Part shown: positions 43,848 through 52,943 of the stretch, piece after piece | Layout of the letters: the number at the start of each line of letters is the position of its first letter | How positions within the stretch are numbered: position 1 is the first letter of the stretch | Origin: DSXH01 sp037446915 | Lineage (GTDB): Bacteria > Bacteroidota > Ignavibacteria > Ignavibacteriales > Melioribacteraceae | Direction: 5' to 3' | DNA: 64,000 bases | Assembly: GCA_037446915.1 (NCBI GenBank) | Contig: JBBIHP010000004.1 | Span: 1 to 64,000 of the forward strand | Position numbers and translations under genes: made by a program | Notes under the pieces: generated by a model | Seen by the model: the letters and a program-made list of their open reading frames with translations, nothing else | The model's database searches: none | Told to the model about the DNA's origin: nothing

Positions 43848-44608
43848 TAATGAAAGCTCCTTACTAAAGATCCAATAATTAAATTCCATCCGTCAACTAA
43901 AATGAAAAGTAAGATTTTAAAAGGAAGAGATATCATCATTGGCGGCATCATCATCATACCCATGGACATAAGAATACTGGACACAATCATATCAACCATA
44001 ATAAAAGGAATAAACATGAAGAACCCGATTATAAAACCTGTTCGCAGTTCGCTTAATACAAATGCCGGTATAAGAATATAGGTTGGCAACTCGGTTCTGT
44101 TTTTAGGTCTTTCCATATTAGATAGGCCGACAAAAAGTTCAAGGTCTTCTTCCCTAACATTTTTAAACATGAATTCTCGGATCGGTTCAATTCCTTTATC
44201 GTATGCTTCGCTTACCTTAATTTTATTATCCATCAGAGGTTTAATTGCATCGTCGTTTACTTTATTCCATGTGGGGGCCATAATAAAAAATGTAACAAAG
44301 AGCGCAATACCTGCCAACAACTGCGATGGTGGCATTTGCTGTGTTCCTAATGCATTTTTCAAAAAGTGGAATACAATAATTATTCTAAGGTAAGCTGTTG
44401 TCATTATTACAATTGAAGGCGCAAGCGATAGAACCGTCATTAAAAGTAATATTTGTAAAGTTGTAGAAACGTCGTTTCCATCCTTCGCAGTTCCAACCTG
44501 AAGATCAATCTTGGGAAAAGGAATTGTGGTATTCTGCTGTGCTACAATATCATTCGAAAAAATTATTACTGCAATAAATATTAAAATAGGAATCAAATAC
44601 TTTTTCAT
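43847..44608 (-). CDS. fliP: Flagellar export gate protein FliP
   Basis: 253 residues. It has a cleavable signal (MKKYLIPILIFIAVIIFSND) as usual for FliP, then LLMTVLSLAPSIVIMTTAYL, FLKNALGTQQMPPSQLLAGI and ALFVTFFIMAP, and the C-terminal signature FIPFIMVDMIVSSILMSMGM then MMMPPMMISLPFKILLF. It is the core of the export gate. It overlaps fliO by 4 bases. Confidence 0.96.
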   Translation of the reverse strand: MKKYLIPILIFIAVIIFSNDIVAQQNTTIPFPKIDLQVGTAKDGNDVSTTLQILLLMTVLSLAPSIVIMTTAYLRIIIVFHFLKNALGTQQMPPSQLLAGIALFVTFFIMAPTWNKVNDDAIKPLMDNKIKVSEAYDKGIEPIREFMFKNVREEDLELFVGLSNMERPKNRTELPTYILIPAFVLSELRTGFIIGFFMFIPFIMVDMIVSSILMSMGMMMMPPMMISLPFKILLFILVDGWNLIIGSLVRSFH

Positions 44609-44946
44609 CTTAGTCCTAAATTCTGTTTAAGTATATCCTTAAATGTTTGTTTGATATCACCGGGATTGGTTTCATTATCATCTGTCGGTTTATAATCATA
44701 CTCTTTAAGTAATGTTACGTTTCCTTCGCTAATACCTAACAGGAATAATTTATCTTCAACTCTTACCACCGAAATATATTTTTTAGGAAGTATAAGGTGG
44801 TTATTCATCACTTCAATTTTTAAGAAGTTAGTTTTTTTACGATTAATTGAAAAAGAATACTTTCTTATCATAACCAGGGCAAGGAACAGAAGTCCCAATA
44901 TTAAAAACAGAGGTAAAATTGTATTTACTATATCCATGAAAGACAT
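44605..44946 (-). CDS. fliO: FliO-like export gate assembly protein
   Basis: 113 residues: a single N-terminal membrane helix (TILPLFLILGLLFLALVMIR) and a small cytoplasmic beta domain (ILPKKYISVVRVEDKLFLLG, ISEGNVTLLKEY) typical of FliO, which helps FliP assemble. The call rests on this layout and its position between fliN and fliP. Its start overlaps the fliN stop by 1 base. Confidence 0.85.
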   Translation of the reverse strand: MSFMDIVNTILPLFLILGLLFLALVMIRKYSFSINRKKTNFLKIEVMNNHLILPKKYISVVRVEDKLFLLGISEGNVTLLKEYDYKPTDDNETNPGDIKQTFKDILKQNLGLR

Positions 44947-45329
44947 TAATTAATATCCTTAATTCTTTGAGCAGGATCTACCAGACTAGTAATTCTTATA
45001 CCGAAGTGTTTATCAATTACAACGACTTCGCCTTCGGCAATTTTTTTATTATTTACATAGACATCCACAGGTTCGCTTGCCAGCTTATCAAGCTCAATAA
45101 CATAACCGCGTTCAAGTTCAAGAATGTCTTTAATCTGCATCTGTGTTCTACCAAGCTCGATATAAATATTCATCTGCAGATCTTTAAGAAAACTTAATTT
45201 ATCATCAGCGCCGGGAATAGAACGTGTTGATGAATCGAATTCTTCAAATTCTGCAAGCGACCCGTTTACCGGCTCTTTATTTTCTTCATTACTTTCTAAT
45301 AATTGATTTTCATTATTGATATCGCTCAT
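44946..45329 (-). CDS. fliN: Flagellar switch protein FliN
   Basis: 127 residues. The C-terminal SpoA domain reads NIYIELGRTQMQIKDILELE, then RGYVIELDKLASEPVDVYVN and KKIAEGEVVVIDKHFGIRIT, characteristic of FliN. The first 45 residues are acidic linker. FliN forms the lower C ring with FliM and takes part in export docking. It is 7 bases after fliM. Confidence 0.95.
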   Translation of the reverse strand: MSDINNENQLLESNEENKEPVNGSLAEFEEFDSSTRSIPGADDKLSFLKDLQMNIYIELGRTQMQIKDILELERGYVIELDKLASEPVDVYVNNKKIAEGEVVVIDKHFGIRITSLVDPAQRIKDIN

Positions 45330-45336
45330 AACTTCC

Positions 45337-46323
45337 TCAAAGTGATTTTTTTTCTTCTAAAATTTTTCTTGTAATCTTTATTGCTTTGTGATTATTTACT
45401 ACACCGGACCTACCTGTAAATAAGATTCTGTTACCGGTTCTAATTTTGTGGTCATCATCAGTTTTTGTGTTGAGAATAATTACATCCCCTTTTTCCAGTT
45501 TCAGTAATTCATCTATAGATAACTTCGTAGTTCCGAATTCAACTTCGATTGGAATTGATGTCTTTGTAATATGATTTGTTATTACTTCCCTTGTTGTAAT
45601 GCCAAATGTTTTGGAAGTTCTAATTGATGAGAGTTTTTGAGTGTTAATCTTTGCAAGTATATTATCGAACGCAAAAGTAGCAAAGCAAATATTCATAAGG
45701 AACGATTGTTCGCCGATAAGAATTTCGAATGAAATAAGCAGGACAGATTCGCTCTGAGACGTAATTTGAGCAAAATCGATATCCTGCTCAAAACGATCAA
45801 GTACAAATTCAAGGTTATCAACACCTTGCCATGCTTTTTTAAGATCGAACATAACACGATCGACTACAACTCTAAGGACTTTCTGTTCAATAGGAGTAAT
45901 TACTTTAATCGGTTTGGAACCGGCGCCGCTTCCTCCAAGCAGCTTATCAACTAACAAAAAACCGAGGTCCGTATTCAATTCCAGAATACCTTTTACGTCG
46001 GTATCCTTAATATCAAATGTAAACAAGCAAGCAGGATTTGAAACCGAAAGCATATATTCCGAATAATAGATTTGATCTACAGATGCTACGTTTATACTTA
46101 CTGCATTCTGAAGTTTTGTAACTAGAAATTGAGAGAAGCTTTCTGCAAAATTTTCGCAGATATTTTTAATAATTCTAAGCTGATTTTTCGATATCCGGTT
46201 TGGAAGGCGAAAATCGAAAAGTACAACTTCCTTTTCAGTGGTTGTTTCGGGTTTTTGTTCAGATCCGCTTTTTATATTATTAAGAAGCGCATCAATTTCT
46301 TGTTGAGATAAAATTTCAGCCAT
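45337..46323 (-). CDS. fliM: Flagellar switch protein FliM
   Basis: 328 residues. The N-terminal CheY-binding peptide is ILSQQEIDALLNNI. A CheC-like middle domain follows (RIIKNICENFAESFSQFL, LLVDKLLGGSGAGS). The C-terminal SpoA domain has IEVEFGTTKLSIDELLKLEK. FliM binds phospho-CheY to reverse rotation. It starts 2 bases after fliL. Confidence 0.95.
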   Translation of the reverse strand: MAEILSQQEIDALLNNIKSGSEQKPETTTEKEVVLFDFRLPNRISKNQLRIIKNICENFAESFSQFLVTKLQNAVSINVASVDQIYYSEYMLSVSNPACLFTFDIKDTDVKGILELNTDLGFLLVDKLLGGSGAGSKPIKVITPIEQKVLRVVVDRVMFDLKKAWQGVDNLEFVLDRFEQDIDFAQITSQSESVLLISFEILIGEQSFLMNICFATFAFDNILAKINTQKLSSIRTSKTFGITTREVITNHITKTSIPIEVEFGTTKLSIDELLKLEKGDVIILNTKTDDDHKIRTGNRILFTGRSGVVNNHKAIKITRKILEEKKSL

Positions 46324-46325
46324 AA

Positions 46326-46892
46326 TTATTGTAGTATATACTTACTGAAATAAACGTTACTTATTTTAACATTTGGTATAAGACGATTTAGTTTTTGCGT
46401 TATCTGAATACGTAAAGTATCGCGATAACTTGCATTGCTAAGCTGGGTCATATCTTTACTACCTAATACAGAAATAATAGCATCTTTTACTAAAATTTCT
46501 TTTTCTTTCAGCTCGCTTTGATATTTCTCGTTTGGTAGATCGAATCCTAATGAAGAAAGTAATAATCTTTTTCCATCAGTTCCGGCCGGATTAATGATAA
46601 GATCTTCAACTACATAAATAAATTTTCCAAGATCAACATGTGCAACAGTATCTTCGGCTGGATGATCCACTTTAACGGAATCATTTTGAACGGAAGTTGA
46701 GTGTGATTGAATTTTTGGCATCAGGATATTGGCTGTTATAAAATAAACTGCAACAAGCTGAACGATAAACAGTGGAAGTCCGATTACCAAAAATTTCATA
46801 TTGAATCCCTTCTTTTCAGAAGTCTCTTCAACTTTCTTCTCTTCCTGCTTTTTTTCGATATTTTCTTCTTTTGGTGTTTCCATAGTGGTCAT
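46326..46892 (-). CDS. fliL: Flagellar basal-body protein FliL
   Basis: 188 residues. A charged N-terminus (EEKKVEETSEKKG), one membrane helix (FLVIGLPLFIVQLVAVYFIT), then a periplasmic domain with FIYVVEDLIINPAGTDGKRL, LLSSLGFDLPN and DTLRIQITQKLNRLIPNVKI. FliL rings surround stators. No clear Shine-Dalgarno precedes the first ATG. A second ATG at 46883 is possible and would lie only a few bases from the start site predicted from the -24/-12-like element. Confidence 0.9.
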   Translation of the reverse strand: MTTMETPKEENIEKKQEEKKVEETSEKKGFNMKFLVIGLPLFIVQLVAVYFITANILMPKIQSHSTSVQNDSVKVDHPAEDTVAHVDLGKFIYVVEDLIINPAGTDGKRLLLSSLGFDLPNEKYQSELKEKEILVKDAIISVLGSKDMTQLSNASYRDTLRIQITQKLNRLIPNVKISNVYFSKYILQ

Positions 46893-46899
46893 AATTTTT

Positions 46900-46913
46900 C
46901 AAGAATGATGCCA
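46900..46913 (-). promoter_or_regulatory. Sigma-54-like -24/-12 element upstream of fliL
   Basis: On the minus strand this reads TGGCAT, 5 bases, TTGA. It is very close to the fliL start (8 bases to the first ATG), which would imply a nearly leaderless transcript from the second ATG. It is therefore the weakest of the four such sites. Confidence 0.35.
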
Positions 46914-46963
46914 TTGAAAAAAGCTTGAAATATCTATTTTTTGCTAAATTTTGAAGAAAATAG

Positions 46964-46979
46964 TGGCTAATATTGAGCA
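46964..46979. promoter_or_regulatory. Dyad motif TGGCTAATATTGAGCA upstream of fliL
   Basis: Same core TGGCTAATA as at flgB and the glycosylation operon. It lies 51 bases from the TGGCAT element, identical to the flgB arrangement. Putative activator site. Confidence 0.5.
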
Positions 46980-47018
46980 ATTGAGGGATTTCAACAATTG
47001 CTGGTTTATTAAAGGGGA

Positions 47019-47053
47019 GCGCCTCCCATCTTAAACTTAAGTATGAGAGGCGC
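47019..47053 (-). terminator. Hairpin terminator after flgE
   Basis: GCGCCTC at 47047-47053 (minus-strand reading) pairs with GAGGCGC at 47019-47025 around a loop that itself has CTTA/TAAG pairing. It is followed by a short CCCCTTTAATAAA. It lies 16 bases past the flgE stop and separates the flgB-flgE unit from fliL. Confidence 0.55.
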
Positions 47054-47068
47054 CGGGATCAATGAAGA

Positions 47069-48739
47069 TTATCTGATAAGGTTTGTGATTTCCTGAAGCA
47101 AATTATCTGCTGTTGTTATCACTCGTGCGTTTGCCTGGAATCCTCTTTGAGATACAATCATTCTGGTGAATTCTTCCGATAAGTCAACATTAGATTGTTC
47201 AAGAGCACCTGATTGAACAGTTGTTCCGCTTTCTTCTCCTAAACTGCTTATTCTTGGTTCACCGCTGTTTGCATAGGCTGAGTACATGTTGTCGCCAACA
47301 CTTATCAAACCGTTCAAGTTGTTAAATGTAGCAACCATTATCTGAGCTAAGTTTCTGGAACTACCATTTGAGAAGATACCAACAATATTTCCATACTGAT
47401 CAATGTTAATGTTAGATAACGATGCTGATGGAGAACCGTTCTGATAAAGAGCACTAACTACAGAGCTTGATGATGTCTGTGTTACACCGCCAAATCCTGA
47501 ACCGAAATCGAGATCGATTACTGCTGTATTTGCACCGCCTTTAGGTACGAATGTTAATTGAGGGTTGTTTGGAGAAATGTTTGCCGGATCAATTGTACCG
47601 TCGGCGTTAAACAAAATTGTTCCGGAAGTATTAAGAGGTTTACCATCGATTGTACTTTGACCTGGAACGCCGGCTGTCCACGTCCATAAATTATCATCAA
47701 TCTTTGTGAATTTTAATGTAACCTGATGAGCAGTTCCTAAAGAATCGAATATTGTAACAGAACCGCCTACTACGTTAGGTATTCTATTGTTATCTGCAGA
47801 AATACTTAATGTAGCTGTACTTGAATTTTGAGTTACTGTTGTAGAATCAAAAACAAAATCAATACTGGAAGATGGAATATTAACTCTATTTGCAGTACCA
47901 TCAAATTTTGCAAGGGACGCTGCATCTAATGTAAATACACCTGAACCGTTATCTGCGTAAACCAGACCTGTGATTTGTCCATCATCTACAGCAGTTCCAT
48001 CATCATCTTTCAAAGACCAATTAAGTGTATATGTATTAGCAGCAGTTTTTTCATATGTGATTTCTAATTTATAAGGATTACCATATTCATTGTAAACAGT
48101 TGCAACTGATGGTGCGGTTGAATCGCCAACAGCTAATGCGGATGAATTGATATTACCTCTCTGAATAACTTTTTGAGTGCGTGTTAATTCTGAGTTACTT
48201 TTTAAGTTACCGCCCCATTTAATGTTTGTGGTAGAAACTGCTGGTAATTTAAGGTTAGTATCAATTACTATGTCTTCTAAGTTATTGCCCGGAGGTATTA
48301 CACCTTCCTGACTTGCAACTTTACCTTGAACGACAGCGCCATTCTGCGGACTTACCAATTTACCATCGGCATCAAAAATAAAAGCACCGGCTCTTGAGAA
48401 GAAGCTTTGACCGTTGCTCTTTAATACAAACATACCCTGACCCTGTAAACCTAAGTCAGTTGTAATCCCTGTTCTTTCGAATGTACCTTGATTCCAATTA
48501 CGGTCGATCGAGTTGATTTTCATGCCCAAACCAACCTGAAATGAATTAGTTCCACCGGTTGTTTCAGTTGGGTTAGTACCGGCTTTAACAAATTGATTAA
48601 ATGTATCACTAAAAGTTACACGCGAACCTTTAAAGCCGATTGTGTTAACGTTAGAAATGTTATTACCGATAACGTCCATCATGGATTGATGATTACGTAA
48701 ACCGGATACACCTGCGAAAAGTGATGTTAAGAGTGCCAT
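47069..48739 (-). CDS. flgE: Flagellar hook protein FlgE
   Basis: 556 residues. The N-terminus is SLFAGVSGLRNHQSMMDVIG then NNISNVNTIGFKGSRVTFSD. The FlgG-like core has LGLQGQGMFVLKSNGQSFFS and RAGAFIFDADGKLV. The C-terminus has GALEQSNVDLSEEFTRMIVS and QRGFQANARVITTADNLLQ. The central variable domain is long, making this larger than enterobacterial FlgE (about 400). A strong AAGGAGG precedes the ATG. The 91-base leader has two GC-rich hairpins. Confidence 0.95.
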   Translation of the reverse strand: MALLTSLFAGVSGLRNHQSMMDVIGNNISNVNTIGFKGSRVTFSDTFNQFVKAGTNPTETTGGTNSFQVGLGMKINSIDRNWNQGTFERTGITTDLGLQGQGMFVLKSNGQSFFSRAGAFIFDADGKLVSPQNGAVVQGKVASQEGVIPPGNNLEDIVIDTNLKLPAVSTTNIKWGGNLKSNSELTRTQKVIQRGNINSSALAVGDSTAPSVATVYNEYGNPYKLEITYEKTAANTYTLNWSLKDDDGTAVDDGQITGLVYADNGSGVFTLDAASLAKFDGTANRVNIPSSSIDFVFDSTTVTQNSSTATLSISADNNRIPNVVGGSVTIFDSLGTAHQVTLKFTKIDDNLWTWTAGVPGQSTIDGKPLNTSGTILFNADGTIDPANISPNNPQLTFVPKGGANTAVIDLDFGSGFGGVTQTSSSSVVSALYQNGSPSASLSNINIDQYGNIVGIFSNGSSRNLAQIMVATFNNLNGLISVGDNMYSAYANSGEPRISSLGEESGTTVQSGALEQSNVDLSEEFTRMIVSQRGFQANARVITTADNLLQEITNLIR

Positions 48740-48759
48740 TTTTTCCTCCTTGGATTGAC

Positions 48760-48811
48760 CCGGCTTCAGTCGGTCAGCCGGATCTGGAGCGTCCTCGGAA
48801 GGTCCCGCTCC
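48760..48811 (-). promoter_or_regulatory. Two GC-rich hairpins in the flgE leader
   Basis: CCGGCT/AGCCGG (48760-48765 with 48776-48781) and GGAGCG/CGCTCC (48786-48791 with 48806-48811) lie between the upstream stop and the flgE Shine-Dalgarno. The stretch is far more GC-rich than its surroundings. It may be an mRNA processing, attenuation or translation-control element for the abundantly needed hook subunit. Confidence 0.5.
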
Positions 48812-48830
48812 GTTGTTTATTGTTAATTAA

Positions 48831-49208
48831 TTAAAATGCAAAAACCACACTGTCTATGTTGGTAAATACGTTTTCGTTCGAACCTGTTACTTCCATCGCC
48901 GTTACAACTGTCTTATTTGGAATATTAACGATGAAAGCAGTGTTATCCATCATCACTAATGAATCCTTTGCTCCTTTCAACTCAGCTTTTTCAACAGCAC
49001 TTTGAATTTTTTCTAAGTCTGTTTCGCTTAATTGAATATTGCGCGATTCTAATCTCTTAATAGCATGATTAGAGAATTTAACCTTCTCTAATTCCTGTTT
49101 GAAAATAGAATCGAATGATGATGAAACAGGATCAAAGCTTTTTCTGCCTACTTCGGTATTACCAACAATCGGGATAAAGGGGACAGATACGCCATTAATC
49201 TCTGTCAT
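48831..49208 (-). CDS. Flagellar operon protein of the TIGR02530 type
   Basis: 125 residues. The conserved core is FKQELEKVKFSNHAIKRLES, RNIQLSETDLEKIQSAVEKA and KGAKDSLVMMDNTAFIVNIP, ending TVVTAMEV. This family occurs between flgD and flgE in many bacteria; its role is not established, although position suggests hook assembly or control. It overlaps flgD by 1 base. Confidence 0.85.
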   Translation of the reverse strand: MTEINGVSVPFIPIVGNTEVGRKSFDPVSSSFDSIFKQELEKVKFSNHAIKRLESRNIQLSETDLEKIQSAVEKAELKGAKDSLVMMDNTAFIVNIPNKTVVTAMEVTGSNENVFTNIDSVVFAF

Positions 49209-49888
49209 TAATTACCTCCGTTGTTTAATGAATTTAAAATTTCGAGAATATCAGAAATTGAATATTCGGCTCCACCTACCAATAGCATTGAACCTTTATC
49301 AGTAAACCGAACACCATCAATTAAACCGATTTTATATGTAGATAATGTTAACTTCTCGCCGCTCATGCTGTATGCTTCAACTTCGAATGTATAATTTCCA
49401 TTTTTAACTTTCTCACCATTATTATCGCAAAGATCCCAGGAAACTTTAGACCTTCCCGATTCAACGGATCCATCTAATAACCGGACTACATTTCCGTTAG
49501 AATCCATTATTTTAACTACAACACTTTTGGCTTGAGCAGGTAAGTTATAACCAACATCAATTTTTTCCTGTCCAATTACATTTAGATTATTGCCGTCTAT
49601 TTTTACTTCCTTACCAATTAATGTAGCAACCATCGTGTTATTTATGGATTGAGTAAGAAGGTAATTAACATCCATACTTTTTGTGATGGAGGAATTTAAA
49701 TTCGTCAGCTGTTCTAATGAACTGAATTGTGCGAGCTGAGAGGCATACTCTGTTCCATCGAGAGGATTAAGCGGATCCTGATTTTTAAGCTGTTGAATCA
49801 TCAATTTTAAGAAATCATCCTTTCCCAATGTTCCTTTATTTGGTTTTACATTAGCAGAAGCTGCTGTGTTAGTTATATTATTAACCAT
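49208..49888 (-). CDS. flgD: Hook cap (scaffolding) protein FlgD
   Basis: 226 residues. GKDDFLKLMIQQLKNQDPLN and EYASQLAQFSSLEQLTNLNS are the FlgD N-terminal signature. A FlgD Ig-like and Tudor-like C-terminal region follows (VVKIMDSNGNVVRLLDGS, GNYTFEVEAYSMSGEKLT). It caps the growing hook. It lies 11 bases after fliK. Confidence 0.95.
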   Translation of the reverse strand: MVNNITNTAASANVKPNKGTLGKDDFLKLMIQQLKNQDPLNPLDGTEYASQLAQFSSLEQLTNLNSSITKSMDVNYLLTQSINNTMVATLIGKEVKIDGNNLNVIGQEKIDVGYNLPAQAKSVVVKIMDSNGNVVRLLDGSVESGRSKVSWDLCDNNGEKVKNGNYTFEVEAYSMSGEKLTLSTYKIGLIDGVRFTDKGSMLLVGGAEYSISDILEILNSLNNGGN

Positions 49889-49899
49889 TTATCAATTCC

Positions 49900-52338
49900 T
49901 TATACTAAATATTCGTATGTGTTGTAACCTAACTTTTTCTTTCCGGTAAGATCACTTTTTTGTTCAACTTTGGAATCAGTATTACCGCCATAATTTTTTC
50001 TTTTGTTTGAAAATTGCTTATGCGCTTTCTGCTCGCCATTACTTAAGTTCACATTAAGATTGTTAATCTGAATGCCATTATTATGTAATGTTGTTTTTAG
50101 CTGTTCTATATTCGATTGAACTGTTTGCCTGATCTGCTCACTTTCAACTTCGATAGTAGCTTGCAAAGCATTATCAACATAATCTACTATTAGTTTTACT
50201 GTCCCGAGGTTCTTGGGTGTTAATTGAAAAGTAATACTTTGCTTTTCATTCGTGTTAAGGTATTTGTTTATCTCAGAAACTATTTCGGAAGATTTAACCT
50301 TCTTAACCGTTTCTGTAAATGCGCTTGCTGTTGAGATTATTTTTGAGTTAAGCTCATTAACCTGAACAGTTTTCTTATCGAATACCTGGTGATTAACTAC
50401 ATCAGGATGTTTAGGTTGATCTTTATTTATCTTTGGTTGTGTTACAGAATCTTCGGGTTTAATATCGTCTGGAACGAATTTTTCTGATTTAGAATTAATC
50501 TCTTTTGTTCTATCAAGATATTTATCTTCTTTGTTATTCTTATAAGTATCTCCAGAGCCACTATTAGAAGCTTTTTCAACGTTTGTCTTTTCGATATTAA
50601 GTGGCGAAACATTATTTGATTCGTTTGGTTTTATTGTTTTTTCAGCTTCATGATTTTTACTTACAATCGAAATCTCGTCCTTGTTAAATTCAACTTTAGC
50701 TTCAACTTTATTCGATTTTGGTGTTTCATTTGTATTTTGTTTTGTTCCATCAATAACTAATTTTACATTTTCATCATGTAATTCAGTATTTATAACTGGT
50801 TGTTTATCTGTTGTAATCTTTATGCCAGATTTAATTTCATTACCAGTATCATAATGGTTGCTTTCATTACCTATTATTTCTTCAGAAGAGTTTTCTTTCA
50901 GAACATTATCAAGGATTAGTTTAGAATTTAATTCGTTCTTCGGTTTTTCAACTGACTCAATTTTTATTGCTCTCAGAAATTCGGATCCGGTTCGTTTCAT
51001 TTCATATGGTTCAGATTCATTACCATTTTCAATCCATTCCTTCCCTTTTATAAACATAAGTTTATTTTCATTCGAAACTTCATTCCTGTGCAATATCTTG
51101 ATATTACTTTCCGAAATATTATTTACCGGTTTATCATTAGTTCGTTTCATTTCATATGGTTCAGATTCATTACCATTTTCAATCCATTCCTTCCCTTTTA
51201 TAAACATAAGTTTATTTTCATTCGGAACTTCATCTTTGTTCAAAATCTTAATATTTTTTTCAGGTAAATTATTTACTTGATTATCACTAGATAAATCCGG
51301 GTTCGATTCATCTTTATTGAGAGATTGAGCATCCTGGAAATTGTATTTGCTTAAAAATTCACCGATTTCTTTAGATGTTTTTATATCGAGAATAAATGGT
51401 ATTTTGATTCCCGTTTCTTTACTTGAAACCTGATTAATTGTCTCTGCATGAACAATTTTTACCTGATATTTCTTTGAATTATCAATTACAGGTTCAACCG
51501 GATCATTTGTAATTTCTGAAATTGGGTTGGCCGTGGGTTTAGAAACTTCCGTGGGCTTAGAAACTTCGGGATTTACTTTATCACTTTGAGCGGTTGATTT
51601 TATTTCCTTCTCATTATAATCAATTTTTAATTCATTCGGTAAATCAGAATTTTCAGAAACTATCTCCGACTTACCTTCAAGCATTACATTCACATTTTGA
51701 AAATATGCAGAGATATTTTTAAGACCACTCCCGGTCACTATCTCATTATCAGCAGCAGATATTTGAAGAGTTATTTTTTCAGTTGAGGATTTAAGTGTGA
51801 ACTTAACAGAGTGGTGCTTTTGCAGTTCGTTCTCAATAATATCTAAGGTTAATAATTCGTCCTGTGAATCCGGATTATCAACTACTGTGGGTTCTTCAGT
51901 TAATTGTAATGAATTTACATCATTAACCAGTGTAAGTTTGTTAAGATCTGTATTAATTATCTGATTAATACCGGCGATGAAGGCAAGTAAAGATTCTTCA
52001 TTTATAATTGTATCAGTTTTGGTTAAACTTGCATCCTCAAGTTGATAAATTTCCTTATTAATACTTTCTATCCGGGCGGATGATTCATTGATAATAACTT
52101 TTAATTGATTCATCACTCCATCATTTATTGGGATTTCTATATCAATATCATTTACACTGGAAAGGACAATATCAAGAGGGTTCTGAACCGCATCAGGGTT
52201 GACATCATTTATTTCATCGGTTGTAACATTAATGATATCTGCAAACAGATAAGGTTGTTCACCAATTCCTGTGGATGTTGGATTAAAAGGAATTGAATCC
52301 TTTGAAAGTTTATTAAAGAATAACGGATTTAAGTTCAT
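49900..52338 (-). CDS. fliK: Hook-length control protein FliK, with internal repeat
   Basis: 812 residues, long for the family. Most of it is low-complexity polar linker. The C-terminal domain has the FliK core ITFQLTPKNLGTVKLIVDYV, then LQATIEVESEQIRQTVQSN and LKTTLHNNGIQI. Residues in the middle contain two copies of a 50-residue unit including ENKLMFIKGKEWIENGNESE. FliK measures hook length and triggers the FlhB switch. It overlaps the MotE-like gene by 4 bases and precedes flgD. Confidence 0.92.
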   Translation of the reverse strand: MNLNPLFFNKLSKDSIPFNPTSTGIGEQPYLFADIINVTTDEINDVNPDAVQNPLDIVLSSVNDIDIEIPINDGVMNQLKVIINESSARIESINKEIYQLEDASLTKTDTIINEESLLAFIAGINQIINTDLNKLTLVNDVNSLQLTEEPTVVDNPDSQDELLTLDIIENELQKHHSVKFTLKSSTEKITLQISAADNEIVTGSGLKNISAYFQNVNVMLEGKSEIVSENSDLPNELKIDYNEKEIKSTAQSDKVNPEVSKPTEVSKPTANPISEITNDPVEPVIDNSKKYQVKIVHAETINQVSSKETGIKIPFILDIKTSKEIGEFLSKYNFQDAQSLNKDESNPDLSSDNQVNNLPEKNIKILNKDEVPNENKLMFIKGKEWIENGNESEPYEMKRTNDKPVNNISESNIKILHRNEVSNENKLMFIKGKEWIENGNESEPYEMKRTGSEFLRAIKIESVEKPKNELNSKLILDNVLKENSSEEIIGNESNHYDTGNEIKSGIKITTDKQPVINTELHDENVKLVIDGTKQNTNETPKSNKVEAKVEFNKDEISIVSKNHEAEKTIKPNESNNVSPLNIEKTNVEKASNSGSGDTYKNNKEDKYLDRTKEINSKSEKFVPDDIKPEDSVTQPKINKDQPKHPDVVNHQVFDKKTVQVNELNSKIISTASAFTETVKKVKSSEIVSEINKYLNTNEKQSITFQLTPKNLGTVKLIVDYVDNALQATIEVESEQIRQTVQSNIEQLKTTLHNNGIQINNLNVNLSNGEQKAHKQFSNKRKNYGGNTDSKVEQKSDLTGKKKLGYNTYEYLV
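50991..51290. repeat. Tandem 150-bp repeat inside fliK
   Basis: Two adjacent 150-base units (50991-51140 and 51141-51290). The first 84 bases of each are identical (50991-51074 and 51141-51224) and the rest diverges. The period is exactly 50 codons, so the frame is kept. Confidence 0.9.
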
Positions 52339-52943
52339 TCTACACTTATAATTCTGTTCACTAATTCTGGTTTAAATTCTGCGATTATTTCAGCTGCCTT
52401 TTTCTTCTTCATAGAAAAAATTATGTCTCTTGCTATATTATCGTTGTAACCCTGAATTATTTTAGCGGCTTTTTTAGAATCCATAGTTTCGTAAAGTTTT
52501 ACCGAGTTTTTTATCCATTTGTTATACACACTATCCTTCATCGAATTCTTTTTTGTTAAATCGGGTGCAGATGCCTGAACCGGTGCAGTCTGGTCCTTCT
52601 GCCGGAGCATCTCTTTTATTTTCCTTAGTTCTTCAAAAATTGCATTCGAACTATCAGAAAATGCTGAAGCACTAATTTTAACATCTGCGGGTTCTGGACT
52701 TACTCTATCAGAAGCAAGAGAATTTTTAACACTATCATTTTTTGCAATAACAGGTATCTGTGCAGTTTGTTTATTTTCTGTTACAGCTGGTTTTTCTGTT
52801 TTGGATTGTAAAGAATCCGGTTCTACCGATGCGAAATCAAGCGCAAAAATATTTTTATAGTTCGAAGCTCCATAATACATTGCGCCTGTAACCAAAATAA
52901 AAGTAATAAGCAATATCATTATATATATCAATTTATCTTTCAT
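52335..52943 (-). CDS. MotE-like (MgtE N-domain) flagellar protein
   Basis: 202 residues: one N-terminal membrane helix (IYIMILLITFILVTGAMYYG), a Ser/Pro/Lys-rich linker, a short coiled coil (AIFEELRKIKEMLRQK), and a C-terminal MgtE_N-type helical domain (YETMDSKKAAKIIQGYNDNI, ARDIIFSMKKKKAAEIIAEF). This matches the MotE/YlxF group, encoded next to fliJ and fliK. In alphaproteobacteria MotE is a MotC chaperone; the role elsewhere is uncertain. Confidence 0.8.
   Translation of the reverse strand: MKDKLIYIMILLITFILVTGAMYYGASNYKNIFALDFASVEPDSLQSKTEKPAVTENKQTAQIPVIAKNDSVKNSLASDRVSPEPADVKISASAFSDSSNAIFEELRKIKEMLRQKDQTAPVQASAPDLTKKNSMKDSVYNKWIKNSVKLYETMDSKKAAKIIQGYNDNIARDIIFSMKKKKAAEIIAEFKPELVNRIISVE

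Noticed and set aside
50991..51290. The fliK repeat as a CRISPR-like or mobile element
   Set aside because: Only two adjacent units, in frame within coding sequence, with no spacers or terminal inverted repeats.
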